Positions 1 through 9,610 of a stretch of DNA of 64,000 nt are shown here, piece after piece. Where the stretch lies: contig JACDNX010000002.1 of assembly GCA_017656385.1 (NCBI GenBank), positions 1 through 64,000 of the forward strand, written 5' to 3'. Made by a program: the position numbers and the translations under genes. Positions within the stretch are counted from its first letter, which is position 1; every line of letters begins with the position of its first letter. The notes below the pieces were generated by a model that had not been told where the DNA came from, did no database searches, and saw nothing but the letters and a program-made list of their open reading frames with translations. Source of the stretch: Thermodesulfobacterium sp. GTDB lineage: Bacteria > Desulfobacterota > Thermodesulfobacteria > Thermodesulfobacteriales > Thermodesulfobacteriaceae.

Positions 1-604
1 TAAATAAATATTCTTTTGTTCTTCTTCCTTCTTTTCTTTTTATCCTAAGAATTTGTCCTTCCTTTACACCCTGAGGTATTTTAATTTTTATGGTTTCATA
101 GGTACCAGGTAAGATTACTTCCTTTTCTCCCTTTTTTATAATTTCTTCCACAGTAAGAGGTAAGTCTATTTGAATAGTTTCATATGTTTCTCCAAAAGGA
201 GAAAACTCCTCTTCTCCAAAATAAGTGCCAAAAAGATTGCTAAAAAGATCTCCCAGATCAAAAACAAATGTTCTTCCTCCGCTTCTATTTCTCTTAAAAA
301 ATCCTCCAAGATCTATTCCCAGGTCTTTAAAAACACTTTCAAAGTCAAATCCCCTGAAAATGTCTTCTGTGGTGTATCTTTTTTCAAACTCTGCAGAACC
401 ATACATATCGTATAGTTTTCTTTTTTCAGGATCAGAAAGAACAGCATAAGCTTCATTTATCTCTTTAAATTTTTCCTCTGCTTCTTTATTTCCGCGGTTC
501 CTATCAGGATGATATTTCATTGCAAGACGACGGTAAGCTCTTTTTATTTCTTCTTGGGTTGCATTTCTCGGGACTCCCAAAATTTCATAATAATCCTTAG
601 GCAT
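1..604 (-). CDS. DnaJ/CbpA-type J-domain co-chaperone (3' end beyond window)
   Basis: Partial gene; 201 residues are visible and the C-terminus lies left of base 1. The protein starts [11 protein letters not shown] and has a full J domain with the HPD tripeptide at about residues 32-34, the motif that stimulates DnaK ATPase. A Phe/Gly/Asp-rich linker follows, then the first substrate-binding beta domain from about residue 145. No CxxCxGxG zinc-finger repeats occur in the visible part, so a CbpA-like (type II) J protein is more likely than classical DnaJ. The start at 604 is set by a strong GGGAGGTG ribosome site just upstream. Likely role: delivering misfolded proteins to DnaK in the cytoplasm. 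The family is certain; the subtype depends on the missing end. Confidence 0.9.
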   Translation of the reverse strand, partial: MPKDYYEILGVPRNATQEEIKRAYRRLAMKYHPDRNRGNKEAEEKFKEINEAYAVLSDPEKRKLYDMYGSAEFEKRYTTEDIFRGFDFESVFKDLGIDLGGFFKRNRSGGRTFVFDLGDLFSNLFGTYFGEEEFSPFGETYETIQIDLPLTVEEIIKKGEKEVILPGTYETIKIKIPQGVKEGQILRIKRKEGRRTKEYLF

Positions 605-683
605 AAATTCACACCTCCCAAACTCGTTGTATTTTAAAAATAATTTCTAAAAATTGAAAAATCAAGATTTTAGATGTTTTATA

Positions 684-712
684 TTGACAAACTTTTAAAA
701 ATTAAAAATAAT
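684..712 (+). promoter_or_regulatory. sigma70-type promoter for the small peptide and P-type ATPase
   Basis: TTGACA at 684-689, a 17-base spacer and AATAAT at 707-712 (5 of 6 to the -10 consensus). It lies 23 bases before the ATG at 735, and no other convincing promoter lies between it and the ATPase. Confidence 0.6.
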
Positions 713-734
713 CAATTTTATAAAAGGTTTAGAA

Positions 735-866
735 ATGTGTTCAGGAGATTTTCTTTTTTGTATATTCTATTTTTTGGGATTCCTTAGTATGGCTGCTCTT
801 TTTGGAGCAGGGATGTTTATTATCTGGAATAGTTTAAAAAATAAAAATGATAAAGAAGAGTTTTAA
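735..866 (+). CDS. 43-residue single-span membrane peptide upstream of the P-type ATPase
   Basis: Small gene. A short Cys-containing N-terminus (MCSGDF) is followed by one hydrophobic stretch at about residues 6-31, rich in Phe, Leu, Ile, Gly and Ala, and then a charged tail ending NKNDKEEF. This predicts a single membrane helix with the tail probably in the cytoplasm. An AAGG ribosome site lies about 8 bases before ATG 735, and a good promoter precedes it. Its TAA is two bases before the ATPase ATG, which itself has only a weak ribosome site, so translation of the two is probably coupled. Function is unknown. Position and size recall KdpF of the Kdp ATPase, yeast PMP1/PMP2 beside Pma1, and CcoS beside CcoI. 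I see no diagnostic motif of any of these. Confidence 0.6.
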   Translation: MCSGDFLFCIFYFLGFLSMAALFGAGMFIIWNSLKNKNDKEEF

Positions 867-868
867 AA

Positions 869-3472
869 ATGGAAGATTATATAAAAACAGATATTAAAAG
901 AGGTTTAAGTTTTCAGGAAGTAGAAAAAAGGTTTAAAAAATTCGGATTAAATGAAATTCCAGAAAAAGAGGAGCCTTTATGGCATAGAATTTTTCGTCGT
1001 TTCTGGGGTCCTATTCCCTGGATGATAGAAATAGCAGGTATTTTATCTGCTTTAGTCCAAAAATGGGAAGATTTTACCATAATTATTGCTTTACTTCTGG
1101 TAAATGCTTTGGTTGATTTTTGGCAAGAAAATAAAGCCATCTCAGCTTTGAAAGTTTTAAAACAGAAATTAGCTAAAAAAGCTCTTGTTTTAAGAGATGG
1201 AAAGTGGCAGGAGATAGAAGCTAAATATCTCGTTCCAGGAGACATTGTTAAGCTAAAAATAGGAGACATCGTTCCTGCTGATACGAAACTTTTAGAAGGA
1301 GACTATATTTTAATAGATCAATCAGCTCTTACAGGTGAGTCTTTGCCTGTAAACAAGAGTAAAGGAGATATAGTTTATTCTAATTCTATTGTAAAACAGG
1401 GAGAAATGATAGCTGTAGTTACTGCTACAGGAATGAATACTTATTTTGGGAAAACAGTAAAACTTGTTGCTAAGGCTGAAAAAGAAGAACGCTCACATTT
1501 TAAAGAAATGATTGTAAAGATAGGAAATTTATTAATTACTATAGCTTTAGGTTTGATATTTTTGATGATTTTAATAGAACTTAAGAGAGGAACCAACTGG
1601 ATTGAGCTAACCAGATTTTCTTTAGTTTTGTTAGTAGCTTCAATACCTGTAGCTTTACCTGCAGTTTTGACTGTAACTATGGCTATAGGTGCGTTACATC
1701 TTGCTAAAAGAAAGGTTATTGTAAGTAGATTAGCTTCTATTGAGGAACTGGCTGGCATTGATATTTTATGCTGTGATAAAACAGGGACTTTAACAAAAAA
1801 TTATATGACTGTAGTAGAGCCTTTTACTGTTAAAGGTTTTAAGGTTGAAGATTTGATGTTCCTGGCAGCATTAGCTTCTAAAGAAGAAAATAAAGATCCC
1901 ATAGAATTACCCATTTTTGAGTGGTTAAAAAAACATGATCTGTATGATAAATGTAAAAGTTGTATTCAAAAGAAATTTGTGCCTTTTGATCCTGTAAGGA
2001 AGAGAACAGAAGCAATAGTTCAATGTGGAAAGGCGGAAAAAGTAATAATAAAAGGTGCTCCTCAGGTGGTTTTAAAATTTTGTAAAAATATTGATAAAAA
2101 TGAAATTTTAAAAAAAATAGAAGAATTTGCAGAAAATGGTTTTAGAACTATTGGAATAGCTTACAAAAATATTAATGAAGAGTCTTTTCAATTTATAGGA
2201 CTTATTCCTCTTTTTGATCCACCACGGGAGGATTCTAAAAAGGCTATAGAAAAAGCCAAAGATTATGGTGTGCAGATTAAAATGATAACCGGAGATAATA
2301 TAGCAATTGCTAAATATATTGCCAAAATTTTAGGAATAGGGGAAAAAATTTATAGTGCCAGGGAACTTAGAGGGGAAAGTTATGAAGAATATACTATTCT
2401 TGCTGAGGTTATTAGTAAAGCCTTTTTACAAATAGAAAGAGGTCTTTCTGAAGAGGAGGCACAAAAGGAAGCTAAAAAAATAGCAGAACTGGTTCAAAAA
2501 GAGTTGGAATATAAAAAATTACCTATAGGCATAGTTAAACAACATGAATCAGAGATTATAAAAACAATTGAAGAGGCTGACGGATTTGCAGAGGTCTTTC
2601 CAGAAGATAAATACTTTATCGTTGAAAAACTGCAGAAAGCAGGGCACATAGTAGGTATGACAGGAGATGGAGTAAATGATGCTCCTGCTTTGAGAAAAGC
2701 AGATGTAGGTATAGCTGTTTCTAATGCTACAGATGCAGCCAGAGCTGCAGCTTCTTTGGTCTTACTTTTACCTGGATTGATGATTATTGTTCAGGCTATA
2801 AGAATAGCTCGTCAGATATTCGGAAGAATGGAAAGTTATACTATCTATAGAATAGCTGAAACTATTAGAGTAGCAGTTTTTATGGTTTTATCTATAATAA
2901 TTTTTAAATTTTATCCAGTTACACCTATAATGATTATAATTTTAGCTCTTCTTAATGATTTACCTATTCTTACCATTGCCTATGATAATGTTAGCATTTC
3001 TAAAAAACCTGTGCGTTGGGACTTATATGAAATAAGTATTATGTCTTTCTGGCTTGGTATAGCAGGAGTTATCTCATCTTTTACTCTATATGTTTTATTA
3101 AGGAAGTATTGGAGTCTATCTCCAGATGTAATTCAATCTATAATATTTGCTAAATTAGCTGTGGCAGGGCATGGAACTATCTATAATACACGTATAAAAG
3201 ACTGGTTTTGGCGAAAGCCTTGGCCTTCTCCTATTCTTTGGATAGCAACTTTTGGCACCAGAGTTGTTGGAACTATTATAGCAGTTTATGGCTTTAATCT
3301 GATTACTCCCATAGGTTGGAGTTGGGCTTTTTTTGTATGGGGTTATGCTATGATATGGTTCATTTTTAATGATCTAGTGAAGATAGGAGTTTTAAAGATG
3401 TATTGGTCTAAAAAAGTTTTATTTTCTCCAGAACACTTTATCTGGCTTAGAAAAAGATTAAATAAAGCTTGA
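869..3472 (+). CDS. Plasma-membrane-type proton-efflux P-type ATPase (P3A family)
   Basis: An 867-residue cation-transporting ATPase of the inner membrane. All P-type landmarks are present: TGES (actuator domain) at residues 155-158, the phosphorylated Asp303 in DKTGTLT, KGAPQVV in the nucleotide domain, MITGDN, and GDGVNDAP at 599-606. Hydrophobic segments lie at about 50-90, 215-280 and several after 630. The absence of heavy-metal N-terminal domains and CPx motifs, with the overall pattern, points to the fungal/plant/archaeal H+-ATPase group, which exports protons using ATP. About 60 more helical, Glu/Lys-rich residues than in plant and fungal Pma1 lie between the SARELRG and DGFAEVFPEDKY segments of the P domain. 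It follows the small membrane peptide by two bases. Ion specificity is inferred from family. Confidence 0.88.
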   Translation: MEDYIKTDIKRGLSFQEVEKRFKKFGLNEIPEKEEPLWHRIFRRFWGPIPWMIEIAGILSALVQKWEDFTIIIALLLVNALVDFWQENKAISALKVLKQKLAKKALVLRDGKWQEIEAKYLVPGDIVKLKIGDIVPADTKLLEGDYILIDQSALTGESLPVNKSKGDIVYSNSIVKQGEMIAVVTATGMNTYFGKTVKLVAKAEKEERSHFKEMIVKIGNLLITIALGLIFLMILIELKRGTNWIELTRFSLVLLVASIPVALPAVLTVTMAIGALHLAKRKVIVSRLASIEELAGIDILCCDKTGTLTKNYMTVVEPFTVKGFKVEDLMFLAALASKEENKDPIELPIFEWLKKHDLYDKCKSCIQKKFVPFDPVRKRTEAIVQCGKAEKVIIKGAPQVVLKFCKNIDKNEILKKIEEFAENGFRTIGIAYKNINEESFQFIGLIPLFDPPREDSKKAIEKAKDYGVQIKMITGDNIAIAKYIAKILGIGEKIYSARELRGESYEEYTILAEVISKAFLQIERGLSEEEAQKEAKKIAELVQKELEYKKLPIGIVKQHESEIIKTIEEADGFAEVFPEDKYFIVEKLQKAGHIVGMTGDGVNDAPALRKADVGIAVSNATDAARAAASLVLLLPGLMIIVQAIRIARQIFGRMESYTIYRIAETIRVAVFMVLSIIIFKFYPVTPIMIIILALLNDLPILTIAYDNVSISKKPVRWDLYEISIMSFWLGIAGVISSFTLYVLLRKYWSLSPDVIQSIIFAKLAVAGHGTIYNTRIKDWFWRKPWPSPILWIATFGTRVVGTIIAVYGFNLITPIGWSWAFFVWGYAMIWFIFNDLVKIGVLKMYWSKKVLFSPEHFIWLRKRLNKA

Positions 3473-3473
3473 T

Positions 3474-4037
3474 TTATTCTGTAGGAGCGAGTCTTCTTTT
3501 GGAAGTAGGATAGGGAAGTATTTTCTGAAGGGCTTTAAAGGTTTCCTCAGAAACAATTATCTGTTTAAAAACAGTTATACCTGCCTCTTCTATAGCTTTT
3601 TTCCAGAATTCATCTCTTTCAAAGTCTCTGCTTTCGTAATCATATTCATAATAAACTTCTTTGATACCAGCTGAAGCTAAAAGTTTTAAGCATACATAAC
3701 AAGGAGCTAAAGTGCAATAAATACTTGCTCCTTCAACGGAAATTCCAAATTTAGCTGCTTGGGCTATAGCATTGGCTTCTGCATGGGTGGATCTGCAAAA
3801 ATTATATTTGTCTATATCAGGAATACCTTTTTCTCTTCTGAAACAATACTTAGAACCTTTGTCTGTACAATGCCATGCACCAGGCATAGGACCATTATAA
3901 CCTGTTGCCAGAATTCTTTTGTCTTTAACAATAACAGCTCCCGTAGGTCGGGAATTGCAACCAGAGCGTAAGGCTACAATTTTAGCAAGTAGCATAAAAT
4001 ATTCGTGCCAATTTGGTCTATAAACTTTTTCAGACAT
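3474..4037 (-). CDS. dCMP/cytidine deaminase family protein (ComEB-like)
   Basis: A 187-residue zinc-dependent deaminase. The catalytic signature HAEANAI supplies the zinc-binding His and the proton-shuttling Glu, and PCYVC supplies the two zinc-binding Cys. A second Cys/His-rich insertion (WHCTDKG...CFRRE...FCRSTH) is typical of deoxycytidylate deaminases and often binds an extra zinc. The likely reaction is dCMP to dUMP, feeding thymidylate synthesis. It lies one base downstream of glyA and probably shares its transcript; GlyA makes the methylene-tetrahydrofolate needed for dTMP, so the pairing makes sense. It is convergent with the ATPase. ComEB naming is by family only and implies no competence role. 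Confidence 0.88.
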   Translation of the reverse strand: MSEKVYRPNWHEYFMLLAKIVALRSGCNSRPTGAVIVKDKRILATGYNGPMPGAWHCTDKGSKYCFRREKGIPDIDKYNFCRSTHAEANAIAQAAKFGISVEGASIYCTLAPCYVCLKLLASAGIKEVYYEYDYESRDFERDEFWKKAIEEAGITVFKQIIVSEETFKALQKILPYPTSKRRLAPTE

Positions 4038-4038
4038 T

Positions 4039-5277
4039 TTATTTTCTGTAAAAAGGAAATTTTTTGCAGATTTCTCTTACCTTTTCCCTTATTCCCTTCC
4101 TTAAATTTTCATTATCTGGATTTTTCAGTATTTCACACATATAGTGAGCCACTTCTTCAACTTCAGCTTCTTTAAGTCCTCTTGTGGTTATAGCGGGAGT
4201 TCCTATTCTTATACCACTTGTAATCCTGGGAGGTCGGGTGTCAAAGGGAATGGCATTTTTGTTTACTGTTATTCCTGCTTCCTCTAATAATTTTTCTGCT
4301 TCGGCTCCTGTTAGTCCTTTTATAGAAACATCTATCAAAACAAGGTGTGTGTCTGTTCCTCCTGAAATAACTCTAAAGCCCTCATCCTTAAAAACATTAG
4401 CAATTATTTGAGCATTTTTAACTACCTGTTGTTGATAAGCTTTAAATTCTGGTTGTAAAGCCTGCTTAAAGCATACAGCTTTTGCAGCAATTATATTCAT
4501 ATGAGGTCCACCCTGAATTCCTGGAAATACTGTTTTATTTATTATTTTTGCATATTCCTCTTTACAGAGAATAAAACCTCCTCTCGGTCCTCTTAAAGTT
4601 TTATGGGTGGTAGAGGTTACAAAGTCTGCATAAGGAACAGGAGAAGGATGAATACCTGCAGCAATAAGTCCCGCTATATGAGCCATATCAACCATTAAAT
4701 AAGCTCCCACCTCCTGAGCAATTTTAAAAAAGGCTTCAAAATCAATAATCCTTGGATAAGCACTTGCTCCTGCTATGATAAGTTTAGGCTTATGTTCCAA
4801 AGCAAGAGCTTTAACTTCTTCATAATCAATCATTTCGGTCTCTTTAGAGACACCGTAATGAACAATTTTGTAAAATTTTCCCGAAAAATTAACTCCTGCT
4901 CCATGAGAGAGATGTCCTCCGTGGGCAAGATTCATAGAAAGAATAGTGTCTCCTGGATTTAGTATGGCAAAGTAAACTGCCATATTAGCTTGGGTTCCAG
5001 AATGGGGTTGCACATTGGCATGTTCTGCTCCAAAAAGAAGCTTAACCCTCTCAATAGCAAGTTTTTCAACCTCATCAACATACGCACATCCTCCGTAATA
5101 ACGAGAAAATGGATACCCCTCAGCATATTTATTCATTAAACAGGACCCTTCTGCCTCCATAACCGCAAAATCAGCCATATTTTCAGAAGCTATCATCTCT
5201 AACTGATATTCCTGTCTTTCAATCTCTTTTTGAATTAAATCCCAAATTTCTGAATCAACTTCTTTTAAAAAAGACAT
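4039..5277 (-). CDS. glyA: Serine hydroxymethyltransferase
   Basis: Interconverts serine plus tetrahydrofolate and glycine plus 5,10-methylene-tetrahydrofolate, a cytoplasmic PLP enzyme at the centre of one-carbon metabolism. The PLP-lysine motif [13 protein letters not shown] is clear, as are the N-terminal substrate motifs ([14 protein letters not shown]) and the C-terminal [10 protein letters not shown] chose the start at 5277 (MSFLKEVD), giving 412 residues, because AAGGAGGG sits just upstream of it; an in-frame ATG at 5310 would add 11 residues but has no ribosome site. It is the middle gene of a leftward operon, after a glycosyltransferase and before dCMP deaminase. Length is normal for the family. 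Confidence 0.96.
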   Translation of the reverse strand: MSFLKEVDSEIWDLIQKEIERQEYQLEMIASENMADFAVMEAEGSCLMNKYAEGYPFSRYYGGCAYVDEVEKLAIERVKLLFGAEHANVQPHSGTQANMAVYFAILNPGDTILSMNLAHGGHLSHGAGVNFSGKFYKIVHYGVSKETEMIDYEEVKALALEHKPKLIIAGASAYPRIIDFEAFFKIAQEVGAYLMVDMAHIAGLIAAGIHPSPVPYADFVTSTTHKTLRGPRGGFILCKEEYAKIINKTVFPGIQGGPHMNIIAAKAVCFKQALQPEFKAYQQQVVKNAQIIANVFKDEGFRVISGGTDTHLVLIDVSIKGLTGAEAEKLLEEAGITVNKNAIPFDTRPPRITSGIRIGTPAITTRGLKEAEVEEVAHYMCEILKNPDNENLRKGIREKVREICKKFPFYRK

Positions 5278-5323
5278 TAATTCCCTCCTTCTCGTTTTTT
5301 CGTAACTCAATTTTAACAGAAAA

Positions 5324-6244
5324 TTAAAAAATTTCCTCTACTTTAAAAACTCCTTTTATTTGTGCTTGGTTAAATCGTTTTAGATTTTTCCATACAATAT
5401 AACTAAATGCTGAAAAAACCAATAAAAGCGTCTCTATAGCCACTTTTTCTAAAAAAGAAAGTTTAAATAAGTAAATAAAGGGTAAACTACCTAAAAAGGT
5501 CGCGAAAATCAAAATAAAAAAATATTTGAAAATCTTTTCAAATTTAACGGGATTTTTCAAAATAAAAGGAATGGTTAATAGTTCCCTTATAACTTCAAAG
5601 GTTCTTTTTAGGTTGTAGTGAGTTTTTCCATAAAGCCTTGGTCTATCAACTACTGGTATCTCACAAACTTCTTCATTTTTTACACCGAAAATAGCAGGTA
5701 TAAAACGATGAAATCCATGTGGGAGTTGGACTTTTTTGGGTATAAAAGAAAGATAAGCTTTTAGTGAACATCCATTGTCCCTTACTTTAAGACCGGTTAC
5801 TAGGCTTATAAGCCAGTTAGCAACACGAGAAGGTAAAACTCTTGTAAAAAAAGGTTCCTTTCTTTTTACTCTATAGCCTGTTACTACTTTATAACCTTCT
5901 TCTAATTTTTTTATAAGGTATTTAATATATTTGGGATCATTTTGACCATCACCATCCATAGTCACAATAATGTCTCCCTTTGCATGGTAAAAACCAGCTG
6001 TAAGTCCTGCAGCTTGTCCTCTATTTCTATCCATGTTTAAGATTCTTAAAAAAGGATCTACACTTTTCAAATCCTTTAAAACCTTTAAAGTGTTGTCATC
6101 ACTTCCGTCGTTTATGAATATAATTTCATAGGTATAGCCTCTGGTTTGATATAATTCCTCTAAAACCTCTTTTATTTCTTTATAAACAATAGGAATGTTT
6201 TTCTCTTCGTTATGAACCGGAATTACCAGAGATATTTTAACCAT
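5324..6244 (-). CDS. Family 2 glycosyltransferase with two membrane helices (polyprenyl-phosphate sugar synthase type)
   Basis: A 306-residue GT-A fold enzyme. The N-terminus has [10 protein letters not shown], then the metal- and sugar-nucleotide-binding Asp motif MDGDGQNDP at about residue 95, and a conserved NGCSLKAY acceptor-side motif near 155. Two hydrophobic helices at about residues 235-285 anchor it to the inner membrane. The pattern is that of dolichyl/undecaprenyl-phosphate mannose or glucose synthases, which move a sugar from a nucleotide donor to a lipid carrier. The sugar cannot be told from sequence. It is the first gene of the operon with glyA and the deaminase, and it is divergent from the ribosomal operon. 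A GT39 enzyme that uses such lipid-linked sugars lies at 36190-37488. Confidence 0.85.
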   Translation of the reverse strand: MVKISLVIPVHNEEKNIPIVYKEIKEVLEELYQTRGYTYEIIFINDGSDDNTLKVLKDLKSVDPFLRILNMDRNRGQAAGLTAGFYHAKGDIIVTMDGDGQNDPKYIKYLIKKLEEGYKVVTGYRVKRKEPFFTRVLPSRVANWLISLVTGLKVRDNGCSLKAYLSFIPKKVQLPHGFHRFIPAIFGVKNEEVCEIPVVDRPRLYGKTHYNLKRTFEVIRELLTIPFILKNPVKFEKIFKYFFILIFATFLGSLPFIYLFKLSFLEKVAIETLLLVFSAFSYIVWKNLKRFNQAQIKGVFKVEEIF

Positions 6245-6361
6245 TTTTAAACAATATAAAAACTTAAAACTTTATAAATGAGAAATTATAATCCAGAATT
6301 TCAATTTTTTTACTTTTTAATTCCTATAAAAATATATAGTTTTTGTTACTTAAGTTGAGTT

Positions 6362-6400
6362 GAGGTTTAAAAGCATTTGATGCTTATTAAAATTAAACTC
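6362..6400. other. Two-tier inverted repeat in the GT2-rpsL intergenic region
   Basis: An inner hairpin AAGCAT-TTG-ATGCTT (6371-6385) is enclosed by an outer stem, GAGGTTTAA (6362-6370) against TTAAACTC (6393-6400) with one bulged G. It lies just upstream of the first rpsL promoter, in a 302-base gap between divergent genes. It could be a protein-binding site or a cruciform; there is no U-tract to suggest termination. Confidence 0.4.
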
Positions 6401-6428
6401 TTAACAAATTTTTAAAAAATGTTATAAT
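6401..6428 (+). promoter_or_regulatory. Upstream promoter P1 of the ribosomal superoperon
   Basis: TTAACA (6401-6406), a 16-base spacer and a perfect TATAAT (6423-6428). It is the first of two tandem candidates before rpsL. Confidence 0.5.
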
Positions 6429-6469
6429 AATTAAACCTTCTGTAAAGGAAATTTTTAGAGAAAAAGCCC

Positions 6470-6498
6470 TTGACAATATAAGAAAAAAGTAGTATATA
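6470..6498 (+). promoter_or_regulatory. Proximal promoter P2 of the ribosomal superoperon
   Basis: A perfect TTGACA (6470-6475), a 17-base spacer and TATATA (6493-6498). A transcript starting near 6505 would have a leader of about 40 bases before rpsL, ending in an AGAGGGGAG ribosome site. It is probably the main start for at least the str genes. Confidence 0.7.
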
Positions 6499-6546
6499 AA
6501 GGCTTTGTCAAATTTGAGAAATTTTTAGATTTAAAAGAGGGGAGAT

Positions 6547-6918
6547 ATGCCTACTATTAACCAACTGGTAAGATTAGGTAGAGGTAAGAAAGTCAAAAAA
6601 TCAAAAGCACCTGCTTTGCAAGGTTGTCCTCAAAAGAGAGGAGTTTGTGTAAGAGTTTATACTGTTACACCTAAGAAACCTAATTCAGCTTTAAGAAAGG
6701 TTGCAAGAGTGAGACTTACTAATGGTATAGAAATTACTGCTTATATTCCAGGAATTGGTCACAATTTACAGGAGCATTCTGTGGTGTTAGTGAGAGGGGG
6801 AAGAGTTAGGGATTTGCCTGGTGTGAGGTATAAAATTATAAGAGGTGCTCTTGATGCAGCAGGAGTGCAGAATAGAAGAAAATCCCGTTCCAAATATGGA
6901 ACGCCAAGGCCCAAATAA
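6547..6918 (+). CDS. rpsL: Ribosomal protein S12
   Basis: First gene of the superoperon, 123 residues, the normal length. S12 sits at the decoding centre of the 30S subunit and monitors codon-anticodon pairing. The [11 protein letters not shown] loop (residues 41-51) keeps Lys43, the classical streptomycin-sensitivity position, and Pro91 is kept. Residue 88 is Arg ([10 protein letters not shown]), where E. coli, Thermus and most bacteria have Lys; this is discussed in the findings. AGAGGGGAG lies before the ATG. It is followed 22 bases later by rpsG, the usual str order. Confidence 0.98.
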   Translation: MPTINQLVRLGRGKKVKKSKAPALQGCPQKRGVCVRVYTVTPKKPNSALRKVARVRLTNGIEITAYIPGIGHNLQEHSVVLVRGGRVRDLPGVRYKIIRGALDAAGVQNRRKSRSKYGTPRPK

Positions 6919-6934
6919 AGTTTAAAAGGAGTGA

Positions 6935-7414
<480 letters not shown>

Positions 7415-7499
7415 TTTTCTGTTTAGAAAAAGGTTTTTGAAAGGAGTAGTTTAAAATAATAATTTTTTTGTGTTTTTAAAATAAGAGGTAGGGAAGAAA

Positions 7500-9584
7500 A
7501 TGAAACCCGAAGAGCTAAAAGTTTTAAAAACTACAAGGAATATAGGATTTGTTGCTCATATTGATGCTGGTAAAACTACAACCACGGAAAGAGTGCTCTA
7601 TTATACTGGTAAAACTTATAAGATTGGTGAAGTGCATGAAGGCACAGCAACTATGGATTTCTTGCCTCAGGAACAGGAAAGAGGGATTACTATTACTTCT
7701 GCATGCACAACTACTTTTTGGAGAGGTCATAGAATAAACATTATTGATACTCCTGGACATGTTGATTTTACTATAGAGGTTGAGAGAAGTTTAAGAGTTC
7801 TTGATGGAGCTGTAGTAATTTTTTGTGCTGTTGGAGGAGTAGAACCCCAATCTGAAACTGTATGGAGACAGGCAAACAAATATAAAGTTCCTCGAATAGC
7901 TTTTATTAATAAAATGGACAGAATTGGTGCAAATTTTGAGAAAGTAGTGGAACAGATTAAACAGAGATTAGGAGCTAATCCAGTGCCTCTTCAAATCCCA
8001 GTAGGGGAAGAAAGTGGGTTTTCAGGTGTAGTTGATTTGATAGAAATGAAAGCCATCATTTGGGATGAGGAGTCCTTAGGTGCTAAATATCATTATGAAG
8101 AAGTTCCTTCTGATCTTAAAGAAAAAGCTGAAGAATATAGAACAAAGCTACTTGAATCCTTAGCAGATATTAATGACGAAATTATGGAGAAATATTTAGA
8201 GGGAGAGGAATTATCTCCTGAAGAAATAAGAGAAGCTATAAGAGAAGCAACTATAAGTTTTAAAATTGTTCCTGTGTTATGTGGTTCAGCCTTTAAAAAT
8301 AAAGGAATTCAACCATTACTTGATGCTATTATAGATTATCTTCCTTCACCTCTTGATATACCACCGGTAAAGGGAATTAATCCAGATACAGAAGAAATAG
8401 AAGAAAGACCTACTGATCCAGATGCTCCTCTTTCTGCTCTTGCTTTTAAAATTATGACAGATCCTTATATAGGAACTTTAACCTTTTTGAGAATTTATTC
8501 TGGTAGATTGGAAAGTGGAATGTCTGTATATAATTCTACTAAAAGAAAAAAAGAAAGAATAGGAAGGTTAGTAAGACTTCATGCTAATCAGAGAGAAGAA
8601 ATTGCAGGAGCCTTTGCAGGGGATATTGTTGCTGCTATAGGTCTGAGAGTAACCACTACAGGTGATACTTTGTGTGATGAAAGTCATCTGATTGAGCTTG
8701 AAAAACTTGAAGTTCCAGAACCTGTTATCTCAATAGCAGTTGAACCTAAGACCAAAACTGATCAGGAGAAACTTTCTGTAGCACTTCAAAAGATAGCTAT
8801 AGAAGATCCGTCTTTTAGAGTGAGTGTCGATCATGAAACTGGACAGACTCTTATTTGGGGAATGGGAGAGTTGCATTTAGATATCATTATAGATAGACTT
8901 ATAAGAGAATTTAAAGTAGGTGTTAATGTTGGTAAACCTGAAGTAGCTTACAAAGAAACTATTACAATTTCTGCTGAGGCAGAAGGAAAATACATTAGAC
9001 AAACCGGTGGAAGAGGACAATATGGACATGTAAAATTAGTAGTGGAGCCTAATCCAGGCAAAGGTTTTGATTTTGTTTCAGAAATTGTAGGAGGAGTTAT
9101 TCCTAAAGAGTTTATCCCAGCGGTGGAAAAGGGTGTAATAGAAGCAACTCAAGAGGGAGTTTTAGCAGGATATCCTGTAGTAGATGTAAAAGTTAGACTT
9201 GTTGATGGAAGTTATCATGAAGTTGATTCTTCTGATCTTGCATTTGCTATTGCTGGTTCTTTGGCATTTAAAGATGCCTGTAAAAAAGCTTCTCCAGTTT
9301 TACTTGAGCCTATTATGAAAGTTGAAATAGTTGTTCCTGAAGAATACTTAGGAGATGTCTTAGGAGATATTTCTTCTCGTAGAGGAAGAGTGGAAAGTAT
9401 GGATTTAAAAGGAAATGCAAGGGTTGTAATGGCTTATGTACCTCTTGCAGAGATGTTTGGATATGCAACAACTTTAAGATCTTTAACTCAGGGAAGAGGA
9501 ACTTTTATTATGCAATTTTCTCACTATGAGAAAGTGCCTGCACACTTAGCAGAGCAAATTATAAAAAAAGCTAAAGGAATATAA
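7500..9584 (+). CDS. fusA: Elongation factor G
   Basis: 694-residue translational GTPase that moves tRNA and mRNA through the ribosome and helps recycle it. The G domain has the P-loop [13 protein letters not shown] (about residues 18-30), switch [15 protein letters not shown] and the SA/K motif region; domains II to V follow, with the domain IV segment [10 protein letters not shown] intact. Length and motifs fit a functional EF-G. Codon use is A/T-ending like the r-protein genes, in sharp contrast to the next gene, tuf. A GAGGTAGGGA ribosome site precedes the ATG. Confidence 0.98.
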   Translation: MKPEELKVLKTTRNIGFVAHIDAGKTTTTERVLYYTGKTYKIGEVHEGTATMDFLPQEQERGITITSACTTTFWRGHRINIIDTPGHVDFTIEVERSLRVLDGAVVIFCAVGGVEPQSETVWRQANKYKVPRIAFINKMDRIGANFEKVVEQIKQRLGANPVPLQIPVGEESGFSGVVDLIEMKAIIWDEESLGAKYHYEEVPSDLKEKAEEYRTKLLESLADINDEIMEKYLEGEELSPEEIREAIREATISFKIVPVLCGSAFKNKGIQPLLDAIIDYLPSPLDIPPVKGINPDTEEIEERPTDPDAPLSALAFKIMTDPYIGTLTFLRIYSGRLESGMSVYNSTKRKKERIGRLVRLHANQREEIAGAFAGDIVAAIGLRVTTTGDTLCDESHLIELEKLEVPEPVISIAVEPKTKTDQEKLSVALQKIAIEDPSFRVSVDHETGQTLIWGMGELHLDIIIDRLIREFKVGVNVGKPEVAYKETITISAEAEGKYIRQTGGRGQYGHVKLVVEPNPGKGFDFVSEIVGGVIPKEFIPAVEKGVIEATQEGVLAGYPVVDVKVRLVDGSYHEVDSSDLAFAIAGSLAFKDACKKASPVLLEPIMKVEIVVPEEYLGDVLGDISSRRGRVESMDLKGNARVVMAYVPLAEMFGYATTLRSLTQGRGTFIMQFSHYEKVPAHLAEQIIKKAKGI

Positions 9585-9610
9585 AATTACTAATACAGGA
9601 GGAGAGGGAG

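Noticed and set aside
170-449. Plus-strand open frames at the left edge
   Set aside because: They are antisense to the J-domain gene, whose frame, ribosome site and motifs are clear.
8-604. Zinc-finger DnaJ assignment
   Set aside because: No CxxCxGxG repeats lie in the 201 visible residues, where they would normally have begun; a CbpA-type name is safer.
5278-5310. Upstream start of glyA
   Set aside because: No ribosome site precedes it, and the GGAGG site for the internal ATG lies within the extension.
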